NCBI RefSeq assembly: GCF_016401385.1
Contig: NZ_JAEACF010000003.1
Location: forward strand, 1 to 64,000
Source of the DNA: Fictibacillus halophilus
Lineage (GTDB): Bacteria; Bacillota; Bacilli; Bacillales; Fictibacillaceae
Direction: 5' to 3'
DNA length: 64,000 nucleotides
This document shows positions 43,845 to 52,029 of the stretch, one piece after another. The number at the start of each line of letters is the position of its first letter. Position 1 is the first letter of the stretch. A program made the position numbers and the translations under genes. The notes beneath the pieces were generated by a model. That model made no database searches. It was not told where the DNA came from and saw nothing but the letters and a program-made list of their open reading frames with translations.

Positions 43845-44147
43845 GTGAAACCGATATTCGCAGAGAAGGAAGATCTTAACCGTTTGTTGGATTGGTGTAG
43901 TGACGTTCCGGAATATCAGAAGAAACTCTCTTCATATATAGAGGATCGTGATGATACTGCCGTCGTGATCGTTGAAGATAAACACAAAATGGTGGCAATC
44001 GTCTTATTAAAGGTACAGGAAACAGAGAAGAAGGGCTACATCTGGATTTACTCCAAGTATAAAGATTATAAGAGTCACCCAAATATCATGCAATTCTCAT
44101 TAAAATGGTTAAGAAAACAGGGTGCTAAAGAATATACCGTTATTTGA
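43845..44147 (+). CDS. Hypothetical protein, possibly acetyltransferase-related
   Basis: A 100-residue protein. The middle (AVVIVEDKHKMVAIVLLKVQ and GYIWIYSKYKDYKSH) resembles the first strands of GNAT folds, but the acetyl-CoA loop is not evident. GAGGAGG lies 6 nt before GTG 43845, which is preferred over ATG 43839. It precedes corA by 29 nt and may be co-transcribed. Confidence 0.6.
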   Translation: MKPIFAEKEDLNRLLDWCSDVPEYQKKLSSYIEDRDDTAVVIVEDKHKMVAIVLLKVQETEKKGYIWIYSKYKDYKSHPNIMQFSLKWLRKQGAKEYTVI

Positions 44148-44176
44148 GACAATTACTATAAAGGATGGATGATTCT

Positions 44177-45112
44177 ATGGAAGAAACGAGTGTTTATGGT
44201 TGGAAGTGGCACCGTCATGAGTGTCACGAAGAAACGATTCATGATTTGATCGCAGATACGAAAGGCTGCAAAAATTGGCTGAGTAATATTAAGGAAGACA
44301 AGGTTAATTACTTAAGAATTGAAAAAGACAGTGACGGAGATCAAATTGTTCGCGGATCGCTTACGTATAAACAAGATCCGGATAATCAATCTGATTTTGA
44401 AGTGTTTCACTTTTATATCCGACCCAAATCTTTAATCACAGTTGGATTAGACCTTTCACGTATCCAAGGAGATAACCGTGAAGCTTGTGATCATTTAATT
44501 TTGGAAGAAAAGACACCTGTGGAAGGTTTTATCATATTACTGGGTGAATTAATTAATTATTTCTTGGATGGAATTGATGCATTAGAAGTGAAGCTTAAAG
44601 AGCTTCAACGTGATGTTCAAAGAAACAATCACACTAATTTATTGAACAGCATCTATGATCGACGAATCGAGCTGATCAACTGGAGTGATTTAACACTCCC
44701 TGTTCATGAAACGCAGATGGCAATTAAGGAAGCATTCCTTGATGAGATCACCGAAACGCGAGCGTATAAGCGAATTGAAACTAGAATCGATCGAACGACT
44801 TCACTGCTCTCTCATTACAGACAAGACATCGATACTTTGTTAAACCTTGAAGAAGTTCTTTCTTCTCATCGTGGAAATGAAATCATGAAGACGTTAACCG
44901 TGTTTACCGTAATTTTTACTCCCGCAATGGGCTTAGGCGCAATCTGGGGTATGAACTTCAAGAATATGCCTGAGCTCGATTGGAAGCTTGGTTATCTTTA
45001 CGCCATGTTATTAATTGTAGGTTCTACAATAGGTGTCTATATCTGGTTAAAAATGAAAGGTTGGACGGGAGATTTATTAAGAGGGAAGAAAAACAAAAAA
45101 CATTTTGACTAA
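44177..45112 (+). CDS. CorA-family magnesium/divalent cation transporter
   Basis: A 311-residue CorA-like channel. A large cytoplasmic N-terminal domain with a long helix (ALEVKLKELQRDVQRN) ends in two membrane helices. The signature GMN sits between them in IWGMNFKNMPELDW. It resembles YfjQ of B. subtilis. The start at 44177 follows AAGGATGG. Confidence 0.9.
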   Translation: MEETSVYGWKWHRHECHEETIHDLIADTKGCKNWLSNIKEDKVNYLRIEKDSDGDQIVRGSLTYKQDPDNQSDFEVFHFYIRPKSLITVGLDLSRIQGDNREACDHLILEEKTPVEGFIILLGELINYFLDGIDALEVKLKELQRDVQRNNHTNLLNSIYDRRIELINWSDLTLPVHETQMAIKEAFLDEITETRAYKRIETRIDRTTSLLSHYRQDIDTLLNLEEVLSSHRGNEIMKTLTVFTVIFTPAMGLGAIWGMNFKNMPELDWKLGYLYAMLLIVGSTIGVYIWLKMKGWTGDLLRGKKNKKHFD

Positions 45113-45144
45113 ATAAACTAAAAATATGAACGATATATAAAAGG

Positions 45145-45196
45145 AAACAAGCGAATTTTGTCGAACGGTATCAATTGATAAAACGCTTGTTTTTTT
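45145..45196 (+). terminator. Terminator after corA (long loop)
   Basis: AAACAAGCG pairs with CGCTTGTTT across a loop of about 30 nt, followed by TTTTTTT. Confidence 0.55.
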
Positions 45197-45298
45197 ATGG
45201 CGAATATTACTAGATTTCATTTTGATTTCAACCATAAAAGAACTGAAAAATCTAACGAAGAGATATGAAGATTAAATGACCAACGGGAGCGGAAATAA

Positions 45299-46501
45299 AT
45301 GAAAAAACTTAGCCTAATTCTTGTTTTTTCACTAGTTATGCTTGTAAACACAAAGTTTGTTCAAGCAACGGGGGAGAACACACCAGAAATTAAAAGCGAA
45401 AGCGCTGTAATGATTGATGCGAAAACAGGAGATATTTTATATCAAAAAAATAGCTCAGAACAAATGTATCCAGCTAGTATTACAAAGATCATTACAGGGA
45501 TTCTGGCTATTGAATCAGGCAAGTTGGATGAATCTGTTGTAATCAGCAGCGACGCAGTGAGAGCTGAGGGGACACGCGTCTATTTGATGGAAGGCGAGCA
45601 AGTACCTTTGAAAAAACTTGTTCAAGGCCTTTTAATTAACTCAGGTAATGATGCAGCTGTTGCGATTGCAGAATACTTGGCAGGGGATGTGGATTCCTTT
45701 GCTGACGAAATGAATGCGTTCGCGGAGAAAGTAGGAGCAGAAAACACTCATTTTGTTAATCCGAACGGACTTTTTGATGAAGAACATTATACAACAGCCG
45801 AAGACATGGCGAAAATAACTCAATACGCGATGCAGAATGAAGAATTTCGTGAGATCGTATCAACAAAAGAATTGCCTTGGGTTGGAGAAGGCTGGGAAAC
45901 AACGTTAAGAAATCACCATCAGCTTTTGTGGGATTATCCGGGTACGATTGGTGTTAAGAACGGATATGTGGATGAATCCAAGCACACTTTAGTTACAGCT
46001 GTATCGCGTGATAATATGGATGTGATCATCGTTACACTGAAAGCTCCCACGAGTCGAGCGGCTTATTGGGACACAATGGCGCTCGGTGACTATGGCTTTG
46101 CAAACTTCGAACGAAAAACACTGACTGCTGGTACAGAGATCGAAGCGTTAAACGGAGACACTTACCCGCTAAAAGAGGACTTGGCCGTTACTTTGCCAAA
46201 AGGAGAAGAACCGGTTCAGGAAGTGAATTCAGATGGGGAACTTCAATTAAAAGACGCTAATGGTAATGTTCTACTCACTCATACTCTTTTTAAGGAGAAA
46301 GAAAAAGAAGCTACAACTACGGTCGACAGTAAGTCGGTAGAAGAAGTAGATTCAACCTTTATGCAATCTGTTGTGAAAGCAGGAATATTTTTATACAGTG
46401 GATTGCTTCTATTGCTCGCATTTCTAGTCATTTTAAGAATGCGCAGTCAAAAACACAAGCATAAAAAAATGAGACAAGTTGCTCGCAGTTACGTGAAATA
46501 A
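45299..46501 (+). CDS. D-alanyl-D-alanine carboxypeptidase (DacF/PBP5-like)
   Basis: A 400-residue low-molecular-weight penicillin-binding protein that trims D-Ala from pentapeptide stems. It has a signal peptide, SxxK as PASITKI, SGN, and a C-terminal membrane helix (AGIFLYSGLLLLLAFLVIL) with a basic tail instead of an amphipathic anchor. The third motif is KNG (GVKNGYVDESKHT), not KTG. GGGAGCGG precedes the start. It is monocistronic. Confidence 0.9.
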   Translation: MKKLSLILVFSLVMLVNTKFVQATGENTPEIKSESAVMIDAKTGDILYQKNSSEQMYPASITKIITGILAIESGKLDESVVISSDAVRAEGTRVYLMEGEQVPLKKLVQGLLINSGNDAAVAIAEYLAGDVDSFADEMNAFAEKVGAENTHFVNPNGLFDEEHYTTAEDMAKITQYAMQNEEFREIVSTKELPWVGEGWETTLRNHHQLLWDYPGTIGVKNGYVDESKHTLVTAVSRDNMDVIIVTLKAPTSRAAYWDTMALGDYGFANFERKTLTAGTEIEALNGDTYPLKEDLAVTLPKGEEPVQEVNSDGELQLKDANGNVLLTHTLFKEKEKEATTTVDSKSVEEVDSTFMQSVVKAGIFLYSGLLLLLAFLVILRMRSQKHKHKKMRQVARSYVK

Positions 46502-46527
46502 AACCGTCTTTTTTGGCGGTTTTTTTG
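46500..46527 (+). terminator. Terminator of the dac gene
   Basis: AAAACCGTC pairs with GGCGGTTTT (wobble) around a T-rich loop and is followed by T6. Confidence 0.7.
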
Positions 46528-46648
46528 TTTGGTTAAAAATAGACATGGTTTAGCAACCTATTTTAAATACCAACAAACTATAGGATAAAAAGCCTTCATA
46601 GTATATAATTGCATTAAATTACAAAATTCGACAATCGGAGTTTCATTC

Positions 46649-47752
46649 ATGATACGTAATATTAAGCTTGCTCAAATATTTATTGTGGGGAGTGCCTTCA
46701 TTCAGGCTCTCCATCATTTTTTTATAGAACCACTAGAAAGCTTCTACCCCTTTCTTTTCTTATTTTTGATTGGGTTTCTTCCTGCTTGGGGAATCCACCG
46801 TATACAAGAACAATACACAAAATTAGCTTTTGTTTTGTGCAGTGTATATGTCGTTTCGATTTCCTACTTTTTCGTTACCTATCCAATCGTGCAGGCCGCA
46901 TACTTCTTTTTGCCTGTATCTGCACTTCTTTTAAATGATAAGAGGTTATATTATGTGTCAAGTATAGGTGGCTTGATTTCATATCTCTTGTTATCAAACG
47001 AACCATTGAAAGACTACTTGGCGTTTATCTCGATCTATGTGATTTTCTGTTCCCTTTTGTTCATGGCTCAACGTATTGTTTATCAATCGGTTGCAGAAAA
47101 AGAAGCGATTCAGCAAGGTGTAAAAGCATTTTCGTTAGCTGTTGAAGCGAAAGACGTTTATACACAAGGTCATTCGAAGAGAGTAGCACTTTACGCCATG
47201 ATTCTTGCCAAACATGGTCAATTCAAGAATATAGAATGGGAAGAGCTAGAGTTGACAGCTCTTATTCATGATATCGGAAAGATTTCTACACCAGATGCTG
47301 TCCTGTTAAAGAACGGAAAATTAACACAAGAAGAGTACGAAATTATGAAAAAGCATCCTGTTGATGGGATGATGTTAGCAAAATCTTTCGGATACTCAGA
47401 CCGTGTCTTAACAGGAATTCTTCATCATCATGAAAGATACGATGGTCTAGGCTATCCACACCGTTTGAAAGGAAAGGATATCCCCATCTATTCTCGTATC
47501 TTAGCCGTTGCCGATTCTTTTGACGCGATGACGAGTAACCGTGCGTATCGTCAAGGTATGACGCCTTGGGAAGCAAAGAAAGAGATCGAGAACCAATCAG
47601 GAAAAATGTATGATCCATTTATCGTGGAAGTGTTTATGCGCGCATATTACGATATGCTTTTGATCTGTGAAGACCATTCAGAAAATATATGGATGGGGAA
47701 CTCCTCACATAAGGAGATTGCTTCTGGATTAAACGGAGGAAAAAACAGCTAA
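46649..47752 (+). CDS. HD-GYP domain protein, putative cyclic-di-GMP phosphodiesterase
   Basis: A 367-residue protein. About five or six N-terminal membrane helices (residues 1-145) are followed by an HD-GYP domain: HSKRVA, LIHDIGKI (HD pair), KKHPVDG, HHHERYDGLGYPHRLKG (GYP) and ADSFDAMTSNRAYR. Active HD-GYP enzymes hydrolyse c-di-GMP. All key residues are present, so activity is likely. The membrane part would sense an unknown signal. Confidence 0.9.
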   Translation: MIRNIKLAQIFIVGSAFIQALHHFFIEPLESFYPFLFLFLIGFLPAWGIHRIQEQYTKLAFVLCSVYVVSISYFFVTYPIVQAAYFFLPVSALLLNDKRLYYVSSIGGLISYLLLSNEPLKDYLAFISIYVIFCSLLFMAQRIVYQSVAEKEAIQQGVKAFSLAVEAKDVYTQGHSKRVALYAMILAKHGQFKNIEWEELELTALIHDIGKISTPDAVLLKNGKLTQEEYEIMKKHPVDGMMLAKSFGYSDRVLTGILHHHERYDGLGYPHRLKGKDIPIYSRILAVADSFDAMTSNRAYRQGMTPWEAKKEIENQSGKMYDPFIVEVFMRAYYDMLLICEDHSENIWMGNSSHKEIASGLNGGKNS

Positions 47753-47804
47753 GACGAAGAAGATAATACAAGTAATTATTATACATAGCAGGAGGAAAGA
47801 AAAG

Positions 47805-48287
47805 ATGAATGCAACGGCTTCCTTAACAGAGACTTTACTCGAAGAATTGTATGTTGTGGTTCGTACGACCAATCAATTATTAAAAAAAGCAGATTCTTCT
47901 GTTTACGATTTTCGTCCCGTTGAAAACATGCGTTCTTTTTTAGAACTAGCTAATCATTTGGTTCAGATTCCTCATATCGACTTAGCGATTTTACAGGAAA
48001 AATCGGAGCAAGAAATTCGTCAGCTCGAAAAGAAGTTAGCTGCTGAGAATGTAACAGAATTAACTCATGTATTAGAAGAAGGTTACCATTTAGCTAAATC
48101 TTATTTTTTGTCTCTTTCCGAGGAAGATTTTTTAAAGAAAGAAACGAAGGCGTTTTATGCTGAGAAGGGTGCTACTCAAGCAAAATGGCTAGTTGAAATT
48201 GTCACCCATAGTTATCATCACCGTGGGCAGTTGTTTACTTATCTAAAACAGACTAATCACGATGTGAATATGTTTGATTTATACTAA
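47805..48287 (+). CDS. DinB-family protein
   Basis: A 160-residue four-helix-bundle protein. Metal-binding His residues are likely His51 in LANHLVQIPHI and the two in THSYHHRGQLF. Family roles include bacillithiol- or mycothiol-dependent enzymes and stress proteins. AGGAGGAAAG precedes the ATG. It is a second DinB-like gene in the window, intact in contrast to 22555-23028. Confidence 0.85.
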   Translation: MNATASLTETLLEELYVVVRTTNQLLKKADSSVYDFRPVENMRSFLELANHLVQIPHIDLAILQEKSEQEIRQLEKKLAAENVTELTHVLEEGYHLAKSYFLSLSEEDFLKKETKAFYAEKGATQAKWLVEIVTHSYHHRGQLFTYLKQTNHDVNMFDLY

Positions 48288-48298
48288 AGTAAAAAGCC

Positions 48299-48343
48299 AA
48301 AGGATAGAACCAACTGTAAATCGAGGTGGGTCTATCCTTTTTT
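48299..48343 (+). terminator. Terminator after the DinB gene
   Basis: AAAGGATAGAACC pairs with GGGTCTATCCTTT across a loop and is followed by T6. The 229 nt after it, up to the next operon, show no clear feature. Confidence 0.8.
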
Positions 48344-48572
48344 CTATGTGTAAACGTTCTGCTACCTTAATGTTTTTATTATTGATGAGCTTTTTCCTCT
48401 AGGTGTTTTGTCACTAAGATTCGACTTCTGTCCAAATTTCCTGTATCATGAGTGGTTCTATTTAAAAAGATGCTGTAAGCGGAATTGGCTAGCAGGAAAA
48501 ATAGAGTCTTTATTGAATCTTTTATGAAATAAACATTTTGTCGTTTAAATTACATCCAAGAGGTGATGTTTC

Positions 48573-48878
48573 ATGTATACCGTCTTTTCTACGTTTGACG
48601 TTCCAAATGAAAAAGCTGACGAAGTTATAAATATATATAAGAACCGTTCTAGATCAGTAGATAAAGCCGATGGTTTTGTTGACTTTTTATTGCTTCAGAA
48701 TGATAAACGGGCGGGTGAGCTGACCGTTCAACTCCTTTTTGATTCTAAAGACGCTTATTTAAAGTGGGTAAGAAGTGAGGAGTTTAAGAAGATCCATGAT
48801 CTAGAAAAGAAGTATCCTGATCAAGAATTAGCAGCTGTCATACCCACTGTAAAGCAATATAAGGTGGTTGCCAAATGA
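48573..48878 (+). CDS. Antibiotic biosynthesis monooxygenase / IsdG-like protein
   Basis: A 101-residue ABM-fold protein. The segment LKWVRSEEFKKIH carries the W..S..F...H pattern seen in heme-degrading monooxygenases (HmoA/IsdG), so heme binding is possible. AAGAGGTG precedes the ATG. It is the first of four tightly linked genes (4-nt overlap with the next). Confidence 0.75.
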   Translation: MYTVFSTFDVPNEKADEVINIYKNRSRSVDKADGFVDFLLLQNDKRAGELTVQLLFDSKDAYLKWVRSEEFKKIHDLEKKYPDQELAAVIPTVKQYKVVAK

Positions 48879-49255
48879 CGGAATTTAACATAAATGTTAT
48901 GGTAGAAAGAGTAACAGAAAAAATTTACCAAAAAGATCCTTCCCTTGTCGAAAGGTATGGTGACAAGGGAAGAGTAAAGTGTATTGAAGATAACCATCAT
49001 CATTTTAAACATTTAGAAACAGCATATGATCTTGAAAATAGCGCGTTTTTTATTGACTATGCGATCTGGTTAGATGGTATCTTACAAAAGTTTGGGATGG
49101 ATACACAGCTTTTATTAGATAATTTCGACTTCATTATAGAAGTTCTTTTAGAAGAACAAGAAAAGCAAACGATAGAAAATACCCGTGTCGGTAATTATAT
49201 CGATTATTTGGAACAAGCGAAGGATGTTCTACGGAGTAAAGTAGAATCACACTAG
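48875..49255 (+). CDS. Hypothetical helical protein in the cobalamin-STAS operon
   Basis: A 126-residue acidic helical protein with a His cluster (EDNHHHFKHLETAYDLEN) and a conserved-looking FIDYAIWLDGIL segment. The His cluster could bind metal or heme, but no family is recognised. It overlaps the ABM gene by 4 nt (ATGA) and lies 21 nt before the cobalamin-binding gene. Confidence 0.7.
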   Translation: MTEFNINVMVERVTEKIYQKDPSLVERYGDKGRVKCIEDNHHHFKHLETAYDLENSAFFIDYAIWLDGILQKFGMDTQLLLDNFDFIIEVLLEEQEKQTIENTRVGNYIDYLEQAKDVLRSKVESH

Positions 49256-49276
49256 AATAAAGGAGAGGTCCCATCC

Positions 49277-49930
49277 ATGGCTATTTCAGAAGCTGAAAAA
49301 CTGGCGCGTCTGTTTTTAGAAGGTAATCATGCTGAGGCATTACGTTTCATTAAACAGCAGCCAGATCAAAATCGAATGGTTTTGTTTAGAGACCTGTTTA
49401 CTCCTGCAATGTATATGATCGGAGACCTCTGGGAAAATAATGAGATTTCAGTCGCAGATGAACATCTAGCGACGGGAGTTTGTGACTTTGTTCTTTCTAG
49501 GCTGTTTCAAGTATCAGCAGATGAAACAACACGTAATAAAAAGAAAGCCATGTTTTTGTGCTTGCAGGGTGAACAGCATTACCTAGGAATAAAGATGATC
49601 AACAGTATCTTTGAAGAAAAAGGTTGGGAAACAAAATATTATGGAGCAAGTCTGCCGCTGGAATATGCATTGAAATCAGCACTCCAATGGAAGCCAGAAG
49701 TCATCGGATTATCCGTTTCCATCGTTTATAATCTACCGGTGCTAAAAAATTATGTTCGGGCTTTAGCTGCTCTACCAAATAAGCCTGATATATTAGTAGG
49801 CGGAAGACTTACCGAAAAATACGATCTTGAACCATACGTAAATAAACAAGGAATTATTATTAAAAACCTCCAACAAGCAGAAAAATGGCTGGATGAATAT
49901 ACCGAAGAGAGGATTAACGCCTACAAATGA
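49277..49930 (+). CDS. Cobalamin-binding protein with CarH-like photoreceptor motifs
   Basis: A 217-residue protein made of a helical B12-binding-2 domain (1-75) and a Rossmann B12-binding domain (90-205). The helical part has Trp52-x9-Glu62-His63 (WENNEISVADEH), the motif of CarH/LitR adenosylcobalamin photoreceptors. The Rossmann part has Glu99-x-His101-x-x-Gly104 (EQHYLG), the cobalt-binding ExH/DxH motif. There is no MerR DNA-binding domain. It overlaps the STAS gene by 4 nt, which suggests it signals by protein contact instead. Confidence 0.85.
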   Translation: MAISEAEKLARLFLEGNHAEALRFIKQQPDQNRMVLFRDLFTPAMYMIGDLWENNEISVADEHLATGVCDFVLSRLFQVSADETTRNKKKAMFLCLQGEQHYLGIKMINSIFEEKGWETKYYGASLPLEYALKSALQWKPEVIGLSVSIVYNLPVLKNYVRALAALPNKPDILVGGRLTEKYDLEPYVNKQGIIIKNLQQAEKWLDEYTEERINAYK

Positions 49931-50697
49931 GCTGTGTCCTACCCGTACCATACGTAAAGATAGACAAACATGGAGTTATTCTCAATAGATCTTCAAAAGC
50001 CATTGAGTTGTTGGACTTGCAGACTGAAACGATTCGGGATTGTTTTGATGAAGAAAGTCATAACAAGTTAATGAAATTTATGATGCCTTTTGAAGGAGAA
50101 AAGACATTTGAAGCAAACATCAAAGCGAAAAATCAGCCCTTCTTGCTGTGTGACATCTCTATTTGTTGGGAAGGCGAATTTGCGCACATTGTATTTATTC
50201 CGATTGGAAAACACGTTCAGGGGCTTGAAGAAAAGCTTTTAGAACTTAGACTTAGATTATCTTCAACAGATTTTGAGTTGTTTGAGAAGAAAGAAGCCTT
50301 AGAAGAAGCGATGAAACGTCTCGATGAATTGTCTGGACCGTTCATTCCGATCTCTGAAAAAATGGCGTTTGTCCCCCTGTTCGGTGACGTAAATGAGAGC
50401 AAAATGATTACCGTTACAGGTAATGCATTAAAAGCAGCGTACGAAGGTCAATTTGAAGAAATTTTCTTTGATTTATCTGCTACAGGAGAAATTGATGAAG
50501 GTGGCGTGCAAAAGTTAAGTGAGCTTTTCCGTATGCTTCAATATATGAATGGGAAACCAGTCAAAATTATTGGAGTAAAGCCGAAACATGCAAGGCAGCT
50601 GACCGCTCTGGATGTGGATTGGCCAGTCTATTTTGAAACTTCATTAAAAGATGTACTGATCGAGCATCTTCAAATAGGAAAAGCACCTCAATCGTGA
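49927..50697 (+). CDS. RsbR-like STAS-domain protein, phosphosites replaced by Glu
   Basis: A 256-residue protein. Residues 1-95 look like a PAS-type sensor (PYVKIDKHGVILN...). A coiled-coil linker (96-135) leads to a STAS domain (137-250) that aligns with RsbR (PFIPISEKMAFVPLFGDV against [18 protein letters not shown]). The two RsbR threonines phosphorylated by RsbT align with Glu157 and Glu191. It is co-translated with the cobalamin protein. It may join stressosomes made by the rsb operon at 55.7 kb. Confidence 0.8.
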   Translation: MSCVLPVPYVKIDKHGVILNRSSKAIELLDLQTETIRDCFDEESHNKLMKFMMPFEGEKTFEANIKAKNQPFLLCDISICWEGEFAHIVFIPIGKHVQGLEEKLLELRLRLSSTDFELFEKKEALEEAMKRLDELSGPFIPISEKMAFVPLFGDVNESKMITVTGNALKAAYEGQFEEIFFDLSATGEIDEGGVQKLSELFRMLQYMNGKPVKIIGVKPKHARQLTALDVDWPVYFETSLKDVLIEHLQIGKAPQS

Positions 50698-50708
50698 GGT
50701 GCTTTTTG
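50680..50708. terminator. Bidirectional terminator STAS gene / rhomboid gene
   Basis: AAAGCACCTCA pairs with TGAGGTGCTTT around ATCG with a T run. The hairpin covers the STAS stop codon. Confidence 0.85.
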
Positions 50709-50710
50709 GT

Positions 50711-51316
50711 TTACCAGCGTTTTTTCTTACGATGAAGGGAAGCAAAAATGATCGGAGCAAGGGCCGCGCCACCAATCAATCCAAACAGGTGACCCATGAC
50801 GTTGATCCGAGCATTCATAAACGTGGTTACTAAGCTTATACCTAGCACAACGAGAAGGATCTGTGTGTTTGCTTGGTCAATATATTGACGGTGGTTGTAA
50901 AGCATGTAAACGTAAATACCGAACAAACCGAAAATAGCACCGGATGCACCGATATGAGCATATGAAAGGGGAAGCAGCATTAACGTCGCAATATTGGCTA
51001 TCAGCCCAGCACCTACATACCCGATAATAAATCTTGCTTTTCCAAGGATCCCTTCGAGTGCAGGACCGAACAACACAAGTGAGAACGAGTTGAAGATCAG
51101 ATGACCTGCAGCTTCGTGAGTAATAATAGGAGTAAATAAACGCCAATACTCTCCAGCGGTGATGTAGTAATTTGACCCGACCATAAAATGATACAAAGAG
51201 GTAGAAAAAGGGGTAAAATTAATAAGAAGAAACACGATAATATGTGCAGCTACTAAAAAAGTAACGATAGGATAGCGCCTGATAAAGGTCTGAAAGCTTT
51301 CATCTCTTATAAACAT
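50711..51316 (-). CDS. Rhomboid-family intramembrane serine protease
   Basis: A 201-residue six-helix membrane protein. The catalytic Ser is in GASGAIFG and His in NVMGHLFG; HLIFNSFSL carries the conserved His-x3-Asn. It cleaves membrane helices of unknown clients. Its place before acpS-ydcC-alr matches ydcA of B. subtilis. Confidence 0.92.
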   Translation of the reverse strand: MFIRDESFQTFIRRYPIVTFLVAAHIIVFLLINFTPFSTSLYHFMVGSNYYITAGEYWRLFTPIITHEAAGHLIFNSFSLVLFGPALEGILGKARFIIGYVGAGLIANIATLMLLPLSYAHIGASGAIFGLFGIYVYMLYNHRQYIDQANTQILLVVLGISLVTTFMNARINVMGHLFGLIGGAALAPIIFASLHRKKKRW

Positions 51317-51347
51317 CGAATAATATCACCCTTTTTAAATAAAGTGT

Positions 51348-51453
51348 AGGCTGTTTTTTCGTTGAATGTAGTTAACGACTGCCCCGCGGAAAGCGAGGTG
51401 CCAAAAACGAAATCAACTTCATAGAAGAGCAACAAAGTTTTTAAAAAACAGCC
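51348..51453 (+). repeat. Dispersed intergenic repeat, family A copy 3 (short), with perfect inverted ends
   Basis: A 106-bp element bounded by GGCTGTTTTTT on the left and AAAAAACAGCC on the right, an 11-bp perfect inverted repeat. Inside is CCCCGCGGAAAGCGAGGTGCC, the family A core, and GAAATCAACTTC. It looks like an internally deleted copy of the element at 36083-36384. Confidence 0.7.
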
Positions 51454-51543
51454 AAAGTTTTAACTAAACTCATTCATCTTTATTAAGTTTACCATGTGTT
51501 GGTAGATAGGGCGAAAGATATAGCTGCAAAGGAGCTTTTATTA

Positions 51544-51903
51544 ATGATTGTAGGAACAGGCATCGATATGATCGAACTAAAACGAATCAAAAAGGTTGTT
51601 TCCCATCAACCTCGTTTTCTAGAACGGGTGTTAACACCGTTCGAACAAAAAAGATTTCATTCTTTAAATGGGAACAGAAGATATGAATATCTTGCCGGAC
51701 GTTTTGCCGCAAAAGAAGCAATGGCTAAAGCGCTCGGTGTTGGAATCGGCGCTGAACTTTCGTGGCAGGACATGGAAATTAAATCTGATGAAAAAGGTAA
51801 GCCATTTCTTACTTCCCCTTATCCATATCTATGTCATCTTTCTATCACTCATACGAAGGAATACGCGATCGCACAAGTGGTTTTAGAAAGCTCGTCAAGC
51901 TAG
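51544..51903 (+). CDS. acpS: Holo-[acyl-carrier-protein] synthase AcpS
   Basis: A 119-residue enzyme that transfers 4'-phosphopantetheine from CoA to acyl carrier protein. The N-terminal GTGIDMIELKRIK (metal Asp) and the FAAKEAMAKALG segment (metal Glu) are typical. The start at 51544 (MIVGTGID) follows AAAGGAG; an upstream start at 51496 would add 16 unrelated residues. The neighbours match the B. subtilis acpS-ydcC-alr order. Confidence 0.96.
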   Translation: MIVGTGIDMIELKRIKKVVSHQPRFLERVLTPFEQKRFHSLNGNRRYEYLAGRFAAKEAMAKALGVGIGAELSWQDMEIKSDEKGKPFLTSPYPYLCHLSITHTKEYAIAQVVLESSSS

Positions 51904-52029
51904 TCTGCATATTGTCCAGGGTTGTCTCATATATTGTAATGCGGTAGAAGGGGTAGTCCTTTGCAAGATGCAGAGAGTTGGTCCCCCTTCAATGTCGAAA
52001 TTACTTTGGGACAAAGGGGATGGCAAAAA

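Noticed and set aside
43845..44147. Clear GNAT acetyltransferase call
   Set aside because: The strand pattern is suggestive but the acetyl-CoA-binding loop is not visible, so it is left as hypothetical.
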